64,000 nt of DNA from Lysobacterales bacterium (GTDB lineage: Bacteria > Pseudomonadota > Gammaproteobacteria > Xanthomonadales > SZUA-38). Below the pieces are notes generated by a model that made no database searches, was not told the origin of the DNA, and saw only the letters and a program-made list of their open reading frames with translations. The DNA lies in assembly GCA_028285525.1 (NCBI GenBank), contig JANQOZ010000103.1, positions 62,001-126,000 of the forward strand. The letters are read 5' to 3'. Numbering within the stretch: the stretch's first letter is position 1; each line of letters begins with the position of its first letter. The translations under genes and the position numbers were made by a program. Positions 17,514 to 27,095 of this stretch are shown piece after piece.

Positions 17514-20171
17514 ATGAAACATCGACTCGTTCTGACGCTGCTCGTCCTCGCGCTCATCCCCGGCACCCAGGCGGCGGAGCGCCTGAGCAACGGTTTCACT
17601 CAGCCGGAAAACGCCTTCTTCCGCGCGGGATTCTGGTGGTCCGAAGACAACCCCGGCTTCGGCCTTGATCTGCACCCCGCTGGCGATCAGCTCGTCGGCA
17701 TCTGGGCCACCTACGACGACAGTGGACAATCCACCTGGTACTTCGGCACCGGGACGCGCTCCGGCGGCGTCTGGCAGATGCCGCTCACGCGCTACCGCCA
17801 GACCGAAACGGGCGTGCTGGTCAGCGAAGCGGCCGGAGAGATTGAGCTTGAGTTTACGTCCGGCTACGCGGCGGAAATGCGCTGGGAGCTGGACAACAGA
17901 TCAGGGCGGGAATCCATCGCGCCGCTCATCGCCACGGAGCAGCCCGCGGCCCTGGACCAGACCGGCTTCTGGTATCAGCCGAACCGAACCGGCTACGGCT
18001 ACAGCATCGCTACGCAGGGGCAGGTGCTGCTGAGCGTGCTCTACTACTACGACGCGGCGGGTCAACCGCGCTGGGCCTGGGGTGACAACCTCGGCCTTCC
18101 CGCCGGTGATCCGCTGACGCTGTTGGCGTTTACCGGCCGGTGCCCGGGCTGCGACGACGTATCACCACAATTCAGTTTTGCCGGCACGCTGAAGCTCGAC
18201 TTTCTATCCGAGACGATCGGCGTTGCCGACGCACAGCTGCAGCTCGAATCCGGCGACTGGGTCACCGGCCCCACCCCCATCGCTCAGCTCACGGATCGGC
18301 CGTCGGGCCGCAGCAGCGATGCCGATATGGCCCCCCTCACCAACGAAGCGCTCCTTGAGGATTGGTTTGCTAACGCAGACTCTGCGTATCCACAGATCTA
18401 CTCCACGCCCGACGTCAACTTTTCTCCCGCTATCAGCGTGCCGCTGGTCGATGTGAGCACCACCAATCTTCAGGTGACCGGCGTGGACGAGGCCGACGTG
18501 GTGAAGACGGACGGCACCCACCTCTATGTGCTGGAACAGCCCTTTGATGGTCCAGCCCGGCTGCGCATTTTGTCCCTTGGCAATGCCCCGCGGGAAATCG
18601 CCGAGGTGGCCAGCGTGGAACTGGACCTGGGCGGGCTGCGCGCCAGCGGCATGTACCTGACCGGCTCCGACGCCGACCGCCAGGTCACCGTCGTGGCAAG
18701 CCCGGACGTGTTCTACGGCAACCCGCTGGACTGGTTTCTCCCGGAGCCCTGGATCGAGGGCATTACCAGAATCCTCGCGTTCAACGTGGCGGACCGAGCC
18801 AACCCGCAGCCGATAACAGCCCTCGAGTTTGACGGCCAGCTGCTCGAAAGCCGGGTGATCGACAATACGCTTTACGTCGTCAGCCGGAGCCAGCCGCTCG
18901 CCGGCAGCGCGCTGACGGAGCGTCTGCCGCAGCTGCGGCGGGCCGGCACCCGGCAGCAACTAGTAACTCCCGACCGGGTGCTCCTGCCGCCGGTCGCGCC
19001 CGGCTACTACTACCCGGACCTGGTATCGGTCTCGGCGTTCGATCTTCAGGATTTGGCCGCAGACCCCGACACGCTGACGTATCTGGGCCTAGCAGCCACC
19101 GTGTATGTGTCGCAGGACAATCTGTATCTCGCCAGTTCCCGCTGGGGCTACAGCTTTGCTCCGGTGTTGGCGGACGTGTTTCCCCGCAACTACTCCAGCG
19201 ACATCCACCGGTTTGCGCTGAGCGAGGGAACCGTGCGCTACGCCGGATCTGGCACGGTGGAGGGATTTGTCGGCACCAACCGCCTCAACCCGTCGTTTGC
19301 CCTGGGCGAAGCCGACGGCCAGCTGCGGGTCATCAGCAGTGGAAACTGGGACGAGCTTGGTGAGCACCGGGTCAGCGTGCTGAAACTCGATCCGGCGGCG
19401 CTGACCGTCACCGGCTTTGCCCCGAACGAGCGGCGCCCGGAGCGCCTGGGTAAGCCGGGCGAACAGCTCTTTGGGGTGCGCTTTGTCGGGAACAGGCTGT
19501 ACGCGGTGACGTTCAAGAACATCGATCCGCTCTACGTGGTTAACCTGGAGGACCCGACAGATCCGTTTATTGCCGGCGCGCTGGAGATCCCGGGGTTTTC
19601 CGACTACCTGCACCCGCTGCCCGGCGATCTGCTGTTAGGGTTCGGGAAAAACGCGGTGGACGCCAGCGGACCTGGAGACGGAAACTTCGCGTGGTATCAG
19701 GGGCTGCAGGTATCCCTGTTTGACGTCGCGGACCCCACGCAGCCGACGCTGCTCAATCGTATCGACATCGGCCGCCGGGGCAGCGAGTCGTCGCTGCTTC
19801 GAGACCACCATGCCTTTGCCCTGCTGCCCGGGACTGGCGAGCGAGCGCCTCGGATTACCGTACCCCTGGTCGTGCATGACGCCAAAGACGGCGAAGAGGT
19901 TTCCGCCGACCCGACCTGGTTCTACGACTACCGGTACACCGGTTTGGGGATGTTTGAGGTGGCCGGCGCCGGCGCTGACGCCCGCTTGGTGCTTGAGGAC
20001 GTGCTAGTCACCCACACGGCGGAAAGTGATCCCGACCGCGATCCCTGGCTCGACGCGACGGGATCTGCGGGGCGCGGTGTAATCAGCGACCAAAGCGCGC
20101 TCTTCATCCTCCACGGCGAGGTTTACTCGAGCGCCTGGGGCAACGCGTCGATGGTGAACGGCCCCTATTGA
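17514..20171 (+). CDS. Secreted beta-propeller protein with two N-terminal W/G repeats
   Basis: 885 residues with a signal peptide (LVLTLLVLALIPGTQA). Residues about 40-250 hold two copies of a secreted repeat: GFWWSEDNPGFGLDL with YDDSGQSTWYFGTG, and GFWYQPNRTGYGYSI with YDAAGQPRWAWGDN. The same repeat occurs in the genes at 43208 and 58352. From about residue 320 the protein is a large beta-propeller of the Beta_propel (C-terminal secreted) type, beginning TGVDEADVVKTDGTHLYVLE and continuing with FVGNRLYAVTFKNIDPLYVVNLEDPTDP. Those proteins are exported and often lipoprotein-linked in bacteria and archaea; their role is not established. AGGGAG precedes the ATG. Confidence 0.85.
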   Translation: MKHRLVLTLLVLALIPGTQAAERLSNGFTQPENAFFRAGFWWSEDNPGFGLDLHPAGDQLVGIWATYDDSGQSTWYFGTGTRSGGVWQMPLTRYRQTETGVLVSEAAGEIELEFTSGYAAEMRWELDNRSGRESIAPLIATEQPAALDQTGFWYQPNRTGYGYSIATQGQVLLSVLYYYDAAGQPRWAWGDNLGLPAGDPLTLLAFTGRCPGCDDVSPQFSFAGTLKLDFLSETIGVADAQLQLESGDWVTGPTPIAQLTDRPSGRSSDADMAPLTNEALLEDWFANADSAYPQIYSTPDVNFSPAISVPLVDVSTTNLQVTGVDEADVVKTDGTHLYVLEQPFDGPARLRILSLGNAPREIAEVASVELDLGGLRASGMYLTGSDADRQVTVVASPDVFYGNPLDWFLPEPWIEGITRILAFNVADRANPQPITALEFDGQLLESRVIDNTLYVVSRSQPLAGSALTERLPQLRRAGTRQQLVTPDRVLLPPVAPGYYYPDLVSVSAFDLQDLAADPDTLTYLGLAATVYVSQDNLYLASSRWGYSFAPVLADVFPRNYSSDIHRFALSEGTVRYAGSGTVEGFVGTNRLNPSFALGEADGQLRVISSGNWDELGEHRVSVLKLDPAALTVTGFAPNERRPERLGKPGEQLFGVRFVGNRLYAVTFKNIDPLYVVNLEDPTDPFIAGALEIPGFSDYLHPLPGDLLLGFGKNAVDASGPGDGNFAWYQGLQVSLFDVADPTQPTLLNRIDIGRRGSESSLLRDHHAFALLPGTGERAPRITVPLVVHDAKDGEEVSADPTWFYDYRYTGLGMFEVAGAGADARLVLEDVLVTHTAESDPDRDPWLDATGSAGRGVISDQSALFILHGEVYSSAWGNASMVNGPY

Positions 20172-20214
20172 GGGTAGCGGGCATCGCGGGGCGGGCTTCG
20201 AGACGCGACGCCAG

Positions 20215-21006
20215 CTACTGTTTCCAGGGGAGCCAGCTTTTGGGCTTGGCCACGTTCTTCCGGTCGGGGTTTACGACAAACTCGATGTTTTGCTTTTCGA
20301 ACCGCGCTTCGATCTCATCCGCCCCCTTTTTCAGCTTCAGATCCATTTCTTCCTGAAACAGGGGAACCAGGTTGTAGAACGTGATCGTGTCACCGGAATC
20401 CGCCTTGAGCTGATAAAAGTCGTTGCCCAGCCAGTAGGCCGGCGCCAGCATCACGCCGATAAAAGGGGTATTAGCAATGGGCTCAGCCGGATCTCCGTTG
20501 GGAATGGTGTGTCCCCATCCTATCCAGGTCCCGTAGTCGTGCGGCAGCCGGCCGATCTGTTTAAGCCATCGGACAGGCCAGTAGTTCGCTTCGTCGTTGA
20601 ATGACTCATCGCTCAAGGGCCAAGACTCCGGCAGCGCCATGAGCAGCTCAACCCGGTTTAGCTCCTCGAGGCCATCTGGCACCTGCATCGCCTGATCACT
20701 GACGCCACTGGTCACGAGAACGTGATATGGACGATCCTCGGTGGCTGGAACAAACAGCACGTCCAGGTGAATCCGATCCGAAAAGATCTCGTGATAGACC
20801 GTCTCCACCTTGCCGATATGTCGCTCTACATGGGCTTCAACCGACTCAAGATTTCTACCGCTATGCTCAGGCGTCTGCCATTCCCGCTCCTTTTCTTCAT
20901 AGCGGTAAATGGGGCTGCCTGACTCGCTTTTTTCCGATTCCTGGGCCATAACTGGTAACGCTGTGAATGATGCTGAAAGGTGCATCAACACGGCAAAGAC
21001 TCTCAA
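20215..21006 (-). CDS. Exported suppressor-of-fused (SUFU) domain protein
   Basis: 263 residues starting at a TTG preceded by GGAGAGG; the leader (VFAVLMHLSASFTALPVMAQ) looks like a signal peptide. Residues about 90-240 match the SUFU domain: HVLVTSGVSDQAM, then ELNRVELLMALPESWPL, YWPVRWLKQIGRLPH, and TITFYNLVPLFQEEMDLKLKKGADE. Bacterial SUFU proteins usually are cytosolic and several act as immunity proteins in polymorphic toxin systems; export is unusual. The downstream gene on the plus strand is convergent. The next minus-strand gene upstream (21076-21732) encodes a DUF4253 lipoprotein and may be in the same transcript. Confidence 0.8.
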   Translation of the reverse strand: MRVFAVLMHLSASFTALPVMAQESEKSESGSPIYRYEEKEREWQTPEHSGRNLESVEAHVERHIGKVETVYHEIFSDRIHLDVLFVPATEDRPYHVLVTSGVSDQAMQVPDGLEELNRVELLMALPESWPLSDESFNDEANYWPVRWLKQIGRLPHDYGTWIGWGHTIPNGDPAEPIANTPFIGVMLAPAYWLGNDFYQLKADSGDTITFYNLVPLFQEEMDLKLKKGADEIEARFEKQNIEFVVNPDRKNVAKPKSWLPWKQ

Positions 21007-21075
21007 ATGCCTCTCCTCACTCCCTCGCCCAGGGTTGGACGGGAATACCGGCTCTTTCTCGAGCTGATCGCAACA

Positions 21076-21732
21076 CTAATCCCACCACAAATACAGCAGA
21101 TTTTCCCGTTTCATCTCTTCGGCCAGCACCTCAACGGTACCGGTTCCCTGATCCACAACGTCCGGGCAAAACTCGTAGACTTCCTGCGCAAAGGACATCC
21201 AGTCGCTCGGCGGGTCGCCGATCGCTGCCTCCAGCCACTCGAAGTTGGCGCCAATTAGCGACAGGTCAAACTTGCGGTCCCATTCGCGGTACCGCTCGAT
21301 CACCTGCGAGTGATCAATGTCGTAGTTGATTCCGTCTGTCCTGACCAAAGCCAGGTACTCGTAAGGGTCTCTGGATTGAATCACGGCGACCTTGTCGGGC
21401 CCATACCCATGCGAGTTGTCGTTCAGGTAAGCGCTGTAGCCTGACCCCTCCAACACCGTTCGAATGCGACGCAGCGCCGCAGCACCACCACTTGGTTTTG
21501 TCATCACAACAATGCCGGGCGCGTCAAACGACTCGTAGTCCTCTGACAGTCCCTCAAGTTGTTCGATCGAACTTCCTGCAGCCCTTACCGACGTCATCAG
21601 TGCTTCGTCAAAATCCAGTGCAGCAATCATGGCGAGCTCGCCGTCAGTCAGTGACGCCGATGAGTCAGCGCACGCGGCCAGCACAACCACCAGCACCAGT
21701 GTTATGACGCTTCGCAATTTTTTGATTTCCAT
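21076..21732 (-). CDS. DUF4253 family lipoprotein
   Basis: 218 residues from the ATG at 21732, chosen because CGGAG precedes it; an in-frame start 12 codons upstream is less likely. The leader ends VLVVVLAAC, a good lipobox, so the protein is probably lipid-anchored. Residues about 70-218 match DUF4253: VVMTKPSGGAAALRRIR, then YLNDNSHGYGPDKVAVIQ, the stretch from DPYEYLALVRTDGINYDI, and a C-terminal helix with FCPDVVDQGTGTVEVLAEEM ending LYLWWD. Function of the family is unknown. It lies 69 bases upstream of the SUFU gene on the same strand. Confidence 0.82.
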   Translation of the reverse strand: MEIKKLRSVITLVLVVVLAACADSSASLTDGELAMIAALDFDEALMTSVRAAGSSIEQLEGLSEDYESFDAPGIVVMTKPSGGAAALRRIRTVLEGSGYSAYLNDNSHGYGPDKVAVIQSRDPYEYLALVRTDGINYDIDHSQVIERYREWDRKFDLSLIGANFEWLEAAIGDPPSDWMSFAQEVYEFCPDVVDQGTGTVEVLAEEMKRENLLYLWWD

Positions 21733-21903
21733 AGTGTCTCCGAGGTTATCAAACGACTTACGCCGCACCCAGCATCCTGGGTTCCCTAGCGTGAAGTCGG
21801 GTTTCTGTGCGGGGCCAAAGAAAGTTGTTAGACACTAGCCTGACCCCGTTTGCGAACCGATTCCGCTTCCAGCTTAGGAGCCCAAGTAAAGCACGGAGTC
21901 AGT

Positions 21904-22599
21904 ATGCGCAAACGCTACCTCGCAGCCCTGTTAGCTGTCTTTTCCTTTACCGCCGCCACTGCGGGAACGGTGACTGCCGTCGACACCGACTTCAGCACTC
22001 TGCCCAGCAATATCGACCTCGTCGAATTCAGCAGCGATGCGGCAACGTCATCGTTGACTATTGACGATGTCGCCGGCTCGCTCGGCCTCGTGTTCAGGGG
22101 AACCTGGAACCTCGCACCGGGCGGAGCAGAAACCGCGCTGGGAATCTATCGCCCTTTGCTGCTGGATGCGTCCGAGCTGGATTTTTCCCCGGCCGACAAC
22201 GACGGCATTGCGGCAATCGACTTCAGCCTGGAAGCGGGACTCCCTGGCGTTGCCGGCGATAACGTGACGCGCCTGTTTGCACAGCTCATCATCTACCAGC
22301 AGCTGGAAAACGGAGCGGTGAGAGCCTACACCCAGTTTCGCCAGGCTATTGTGCTCACCCCCGGTCCAATCCAGGCCTTCTCGGTCACGGGTCTGGCCGC
22401 GGATGACTTCGATGATGGCTCGGGCGGACGTCCAGATTTTTCACCCACCGCGCGACCTATGGCGTTCGGACTTCAGCTCGGCGGACGGCTGTCCACTGCG
22501 AACAACGCACCCGGTGATTATCTCGGCGGCGTGAGCGCCGACAACTGGGCGGTGACGGTAGACACGGGTCTCACCATCTTTGCCGACGGATTTGAGTGA
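21904..22599 (+). CDS. Secreted hypothetical protein with C-terminal ADGFE tail
   Basis: 231 residues from the ATG at 21904, which is preceded by CGGAG; the frame extends to 21850 but without a ribosome binding site. A signal peptide (RKRYLAALLAVFSFTAATAG) is followed by an acidic, beta-rich body of unknown family (DTDFSTLPSNIDLVEFSS and on). The protein ends TIFADGFE, the same tail as several unrelated exported proteins in this window. No catalytic motif is recognised. Confidence 0.75.
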   Translation: MRKRYLAALLAVFSFTAATAGTVTAVDTDFSTLPSNIDLVEFSSDAATSSLTIDDVAGSLGLVFRGTWNLAPGGAETALGIYRPLLLDASELDFSPADNDGIAAIDFSLEAGLPGVAGDNVTRLFAQLIIYQQLENGAVRAYTQFRQAIVLTPGPIQAFSVTGLAADDFDDGSGGRPDFSPTARPMAFGLQLGGRLSTANNAPGDYLGGVSADNWAVTVDTGLTIFADGFE

Positions 22600-22646
22600 A
22601 CAGGCTGCCAGCCGGATGCTGATACAGGAAAAAACTGCACCCGACC

Positions 22647-23972
22647 TTATTCGATCTCCCATTGCCAGGTGATCTCCGTGATGCCTTCGTGGTCGAACAA
22701 GACTCGAACGTCAGCGCAATAGACGTCGCAGTGCTGGAACGACTTCGACGTAGCAGTGTCCTGATGGCCTGCGCCGAATACGTCGGCGGAGTCGACCGCG
22801 TTTGCGGCCAGGGGCAGCCTCAGGTTATCGAACGCTGCTAGCGTTTTTGCGGTTGCGCCCACGAGAACGGATTTACCGCTGTCGACGGATTGCCAGAACA
22901 CACCCTCAAGGCTGGCATACCGAAGTGTCACCAGCCGCACCGGCTCTCCGGTATGTCGATTGAACCCGTGATCGACGGAGCTCTGATCCAATGGTTGACC
23001 GAGCGCTGACTGCCAGTCTTCAATGCTCCGGCCGTAGACCCTGAACGGTGCGTCAAAGTAGGCTTGAAGCTCGTCCTTTTTCCATCCGTCACCAATCAAC
23101 TCATGACCAAGAAGGGTTAGCCGTAGCGTCTGATCGTCACACCCCGTTAAGAAGAGAGCCCCACCGTCGGCAGAGAGCTGGCCATGAAATTGTGGCTTGT
23201 CATCGCACCAGCGAATCCAGACCGGAGGGAAGTCGATTAAGTTATCGCCTGACTGGTCAAAAACGGTGATGCCAGGGCGGTGCGTTTCTACCCAAGGACC
23301 CGCCTTTTTGGGAGGGGACTGAAAGCGAGTCGTAAAGTAAACCGCGAGCTCATCTTCCTCGTCGGCGTCGAGGTCATGCCATAGAAAGCTGATGACCTGA
23401 GGTTCGATCTCGTAGCCTGCGACCTGTTCTCTAAAGAATTCGTCGAGAAATTCCCGAAGTTGCGTTGCACTGTGTATCCAACGGCGCGCCACGCGCCCTT
23501 GGATTGCGTAGAGGTAATCGATTTCAGCCGCGGTAACATCCCCATTCGCTGGCCAGGCAGAACACAGACCTGTTTGAAGGCGCTTCGAGGCGCTCCGATT
23601 TGCATAGATCAGATAGGGCACTCCGGCCAAGAGCCGACTGCCGCAGGTCGCGCCATCAACATGGGTTTCAATCTCTAATGTGGCTTCTTCTTCGACTCCC
23701 GCTACGGCGGTATCAACCGTGACGGAATGAACGCGTCGCTCGTCCTGCAAACAGTTTCCGGTCGCGCTGCAGCGCTCAGTGCTGACGAGCCGGTCCCCCA
23801 CAGACGTACCAACAAAGGCGGCATCGGCCCAGCCGAGGCGAGCCTCAATCTCATTTGGATCAGCGGTGTGTGGCGCACAAGAGCAGGCCGCCACATCTAA
23901 CGGAGCGACAGCAAGAACGGTCAGTGCGCACAGCGTCAGCCACCGTTCTTGCCTCGTTGGACGCCTCAGCAC
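22647..23972 (-). CDS. Secreted NTR/TIMP-like N-terminal domain protein
   Basis: 441 residues from a GTG at 23972 that overlaps the upstream stop (GTGCTGA); a longer frame to 24122 lies inside the upstream gene and is less likely. The leader RWLTLCALTVLAVAPLDVAA is followed directly by CSCAPH, and then ADAAFVGTSVGDRLV and the later CGSRLLAGVPYLIYANRS with a CSAWP cysteine. This C-x-C start and the G-x-x-Y-L-I-Y-A strand are the pattern of netrin/TIMP-like domains in bacterial exported proteins. The C-terminal about 250 residues are of unknown fold and include acidic segments (LDADEEDELAVYF). Role unknown. Confidence 0.75.
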   Translation of the reverse strand: MLRRPTRQERWLTLCALTVLAVAPLDVAACSCAPHTADPNEIEARLGWADAAFVGTSVGDRLVSTERCSATGNCLQDERRVHSVTVDTAVAGVEEEATLEIETHVDGATCGSRLLAGVPYLIYANRSASKRLQTGLCSAWPANGDVTAAEIDYLYAIQGRVARRWIHSATQLREFLDEFFREQVAGYEIEPQVISFLWHDLDADEEDELAVYFTTRFQSPPKKAGPWVETHRPGITVFDQSGDNLIDFPPVWIRWCDDKPQFHGQLSADGGALFLTGCDDQTLRLTLLGHELIGDGWKKDELQAYFDAPFRVYGRSIEDWQSALGQPLDQSSVDHGFNRHTGEPVRLVTLRYASLEGVFWQSVDSGKSVLVGATAKTLAAFDNLRLPLAANAVDSADVFGAGHQDTATSKSFQHCDVYCADVRVLFDHEGITEITWQWEIE

Positions 23973-24475
23973 AATACGTCCGAGACAACAATCTGCTGGC
24001 CATCGAGCAGCAGCCAACCGGGTGACGATCCATCTGCAAAAAAGACGCGAAACCATACTTGAACCTCCGGCCACTGCAGGGTTTCGTAAACGCCAAGATC
24101 TTCTACTACCTGTGAAGAGCACTCGGCGCCCCTAAACTGCACTCTACCCATCCCCTCGCCAAGGTAAAACAGATACTCAACCATCTCGCCAACAACGAGT
24201 GCTGGCGGGCCGACGGCGGGCGACTGCGGGCAATCCAGCTGTTCATCATCCTTCAAAACACGCAGTCTTCCGATCTCAATGACTCGCGTAACGCCCTCTC
24301 GTTTGTCCGTCGGAATGCGCCATCCCTTTCGGTATTGCAACCGAAATTTTTTTCTCAGGTCGGGCTGGCGATGAAGATTGAGATCATCCTGAGCCGCGGC
24401 GTACACCGGCCTGCACTCGCCGAAAACCCCGTCGACAATGCGATCCTTGTTGCTCGGGTCGAAGAGAAAAACCAA
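23966..24475 (-). CDS. Hypothetical protein, possibly N-terminally truncated
   Basis: 169 residues in the longest form, from a TTG at 24475; an in-frame stop at 24491-24493 blocks any further extension and no signal peptide is present. The C-terminal half is protein-like (GEMVEYLFYLGEGMGRVQF, PEVQVWFRVFFADGSSPGW) and ends in a cysteine. Its stop overlaps the GTG of the NTR/TIMP-like gene, which supports it as a real cistron. Exported relatives would be expected to carry a leader, so the 5' end may have been lost. An opposing plus-strand frame at 24371-24589 also looks protein-like, which lowers confidence in the N-terminal third. Confidence 0.55.
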   Translation of the reverse strand: MVFLFDPSNKDRIVDGVFGECRPVYAAAQDDLNLHRQPDLRKKFRLQYRKGWRIPTDKREGVTRVIEIGRLRVLKDDEQLDCPQSPAVGPPALVVGEMVEYLFYLGEGMGRVQFRGAECSSQVVEDLGVYETLQWPEVQVWFRVFFADGSSPGWLLLDGQQIVVSDVLC

Positions 24476-24745
24476 GGACGGGCCCCGGGTTCAATTTCCT
24501 TAAGAGTCATTCACGTACTCAAAGGGAGCGCAAGTGTTGCGGACGAGATTACGCTCTCAGGCCATCGGGAATTCCGGGGCGCCAGTTAGTTCGGAGACTT
24601 TTCCAAGGCTCGCCGCGGCGCGTACGGAGGAATGTGCAGTGCCCAGGATTACCGACTGGGCTACTGCGATGGCGCACTTGAAAGACACCGTTGCCGAACA
24701 TTTTTCGAAGGACTCATGCATCCTCTGGTCGACTGCGCCACGGTG

Positions 24746-26476
24746 TCAGTAATGGAGCACGGCCGGCAGGACAAATTCTTGCATCATTCTGTCGACCTGC
24801 GAATGCGCGTAGGGTTCGTTGTAGGCGGTCGCCGTAACGACAACTACCAGCGGCAGCTTCGTGAAAATGAACACCTTGTTGCCGCCATTGCCCGAAGCCG
24901 CAAACGCCTCGTAGGTGCTTCCTAAGGCTGCGTATTGCTGCTTCCAGAAAAGATATCCATAACCCATGGGGTTATCGTCGGCAGCAAAGTAGTCGGTGAG
25001 GCTATCTTTCACCCAACCGCTGGGAAGAATTTGAGTCCCGTACCAACTGCCGCCGTTCTTATACAGCTGGCCAAACTTTGCCAGATCGAGAGACGACAAT
25101 TGCAGACCGCCCGCCGTATTCACAACACCTTGCGGTGTGTACTGCCACTCAAGCTGTGTGATGCCGAGGGGCGCAAACAAGCGCTTCTCAGCATACGTTT
25201 CCAGCCCACCGGGCACCGACCGATGGAGAACATCTCCGAGCACGACGACGCCTGCCGTAAAGTAGTCCCAGGTTTCTCCCATAGTTTTGGCGCTATCCAT
25301 GGGCAGATTGAGCGCAAATTCGACCCAGTTGTCCGTCGGATACATCTTTTCTTCATTGCCGGGTGTGTCAGAGTTCTGGTCGGAACCGGCAAAGCCGGAA
25401 CTCATCGTCAGGAGGCTCTTGAGACTCACGTTTTCCTTTGTCGCTGAAGGGTTGGCAAACTCAGCCAGCCGATAGAAATCACTGAGCGTTTGATCAACGC
25501 TTTTGATGTAGCCGTCCCGAATAGCTATCCCTGCCAACGCAGAGGCAAAGGTCTTTCCAACAGATCGGGTGTCATGCAAGGTTTCGCGACCGGCACCGTT
25601 GAAGTACTCCTCGACCAATAGCTTGCCGTCTCTTACGACCACAAGACTCGTGATCTTTCTAAACTGCTGCTGCGCAATTTTAGTCTTCAGCTGTTTGATG
25701 AGCTCGGCATCAAATGGAGCGTCGGACGCCTCCCAGTCTCGATGCTGAGCTATTTCCGCAACCGCCAGGTCGCCAGTTTCTAAGTCTTCAGGCTGGGGGA
25801 AAGAAAGTGCGATCTCGCCTGCAGCCATGAGGTCTCCCACGGTAATCTGATCACCCTGTTGGAGATACGGACGAACCTCAATCCTGAGTTGACGTGTTCC
25901 ATCTTCAAACGCCGTTGCTCCGCCTTCCCTGAAGAAAAACCGAGCCCACAGGAAGCGGCTCCAGTAGTCCTCCTGCCGATTGCTGTGAAGTGGCCCCATC
26001 AGCACCGTGTTGGAATTTTTGTCGGCCGCGAGCCCTGCACCCGGATTCAGCTGCTCGGTGTAGAAGTGTTCACCGTCGATAAAAAAGGAAAACTCATAGT
26101 TGCCGATTTTGACCAGCTCGGCTGGGGAGAGCGCTGTATCCAGCTGATGCAATTCATTGGTCAGGGAGGCGTCGAAAAATGCGGTGAAAGCCAGATTTTC
26201 GTCCGGAGAAAGCACGAAGGAGTCCAGCCAGCGGCTCGGCGTTTGCTCATCGGGCCGAACGAGACCGTTGGTGAAGACGAGCCTGCCAACGCTATTCTCG
26301 TGGACGGCGCTTGTCATTCCCTCGTCCTCGACGAACTTTCGTCCTTCGTTTGCGACGGCTATCTGGAGCCCAGACAGGCAAAAAAGGAGCAAAGATAGGA
26401 CATCCCAGATCGACCAGGCCTGTCGAATCGGTTTCTCGATGACGGCGCCCCCTTCACGAGAATGATCTGGATTCAT
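24746..26476 (-). CDS. Serine hydrolase of the class C beta-lactamase fold
   Basis: 576 residues. A hydrophobic segment at about 25-43 (VLSLLLFCLSGLQIAVA) is a signal peptide or anchor. Residues about 60-250 are an extra N-terminal beta-rich domain. The C-terminal beta-lactamase/esterase EstB-like domain starts near 255 and shows the S-x-x-K nucleophile pair (Ser305 and Lys308 in TRSVGKTF), WDYFTAGVVVLGDVL at the place of the Y-x-N motif, and the S-G-N-G-G-N segment near the C-terminus. Such enzymes are periplasmic esterases, D-peptidases or acyl transferases rather than resistance enzymes. It has no linked genes on the same strand that explain its substrate. Confidence 0.85.
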   Translation of the reverse strand: MNPDHSREGGAVIEKPIRQAWSIWDVLSLLLFCLSGLQIAVANEGRKFVEDEGMTSAVHENSVGRLVFTNGLVRPDEQTPSRWLDSFVLSPDENLAFTAFFDASLTNELHQLDTALSPAELVKIGNYEFSFFIDGEHFYTEQLNPGAGLAADKNSNTVLMGPLHSNRQEDYWSRFLWARFFFREGGATAFEDGTRQLRIEVRPYLQQGDQITVGDLMAAGEIALSFPQPEDLETGDLAVAEIAQHRDWEASDAPFDAELIKQLKTKIAQQQFRKITSLVVVRDGKLLVEEYFNGAGRETLHDTRSVGKTFASALAGIAIRDGYIKSVDQTLSDFYRLAEFANPSATKENVSLKSLLTMSSGFAGSDQNSDTPGNEEKMYPTDNWVEFALNLPMDSAKTMGETWDYFTAGVVVLGDVLHRSVPGGLETYAEKRLFAPLGITQLEWQYTPQGVVNTAGGLQLSSLDLAKFGQLYKNGGSWYGTQILPSGWVKDSLTDYFAADDNPMGYGYLFWKQQYAALGSTYEAFAASGNGGNKVFIFTKLPLVVVVTATAYNEPYAHSQVDRMMQEFVLPAVLHY

Positions 26477-26755
26477 GGACTTAATTCCTTTGCTTGGCTT
26501 TTTTCAATAGGTTGTCGCCTTCATCTCAGATCTTTTGGGCGGAGGCCGTTTTAGACTTCCAACCAACTGCTTCGATTCAGATCGCGAACGAGTTGAGATC
26601 TTGCGGGGCACTACCAGCCCGCGTCACGTGAAGAAGCCTGAAGATTTCTGAATATCGATTAGTTGAAGGCGTCAGCAGCCATCCGGCACAGCGGCAAGAC
26701 GCCGAATCCTGTTGATTCAGCTCAGTATCGAACCTCGGATTGGGGCTTACGTGGA

Positions 26756-27076
26756 TCAGTCCGTACCGGCATTCGTGCCGCTATCCAACTTATAGCCGCC
26801 GAGCCAGTAGGCTGCGCCAGAACCAAGGGCCACAGGCACAACGGCAAGCAGAAGTGCCATAAACCCTTTTCTTTCAAAGGTAATATTAAAGTAGAGGTGA
26901 GCGACTGCGAGAACCACAATCGCCAAAGCTCCCGTCCCAATGAAGCAAACCCAGGTTGTACGATTCGCCTTCAAAGGAGTCATACATTCGTTGCAGCTAT
27001 GGCTGAAGGCCGCAAGGCCCGAATTCCATTGACTGAATCGAATTGGTGTATTGCCGCAATTTGGGCAGACTTTCAT
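26756..27076 (-). CDS. Small zinc-ribbon membrane protein
   Basis: 106 residues. Four cysteines (C4, C7, C28 and C31; CPNC and CNEC) form a predicted zinc ribbon at the N-terminus, followed by two membrane helices (ALAIVVLAVAHLYF and FMALLLAVVPVALGSGAAYWL). The layout is that of cytosolic zinc-ribbon heads on two-helix membrane anchors found widely in proteobacteria without assigned function. It lies 19 bases after the four-helix membrane protein gene on the same strand, so the two are probably one transcript. The 279 bases upstream of the serine hydrolase (26477-26755) hold nothing that I can identify. Confidence 0.75.
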   Translation of the reverse strand: MKVCPNCGNTPIRFSQWNSGLAAFSHSCNECMTPLKANRTTWVCFIGTGALAIVVLAVAHLYFNITFERKGFMALLLAVVPVALGSGAAYWLGGYKLDSGTNAGTD

Positions 27077-27095
27077 GACAACGACGAGGATCGAA

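Noticed and set aside
18204..18959. 251-codon minus-strand frame inside the beta-propeller gene
   Set aside because: Antisense to a gene with a clear signal peptide, repeats and family match; histidine/glycine-rich shadow composition.
24371..24589. Plus-strand frame with TIMP-like sequence
   Set aside because: It conflicts with the coupled minus-strand gene, has no leader and ends early; mentioned as a finding but not called as a gene.
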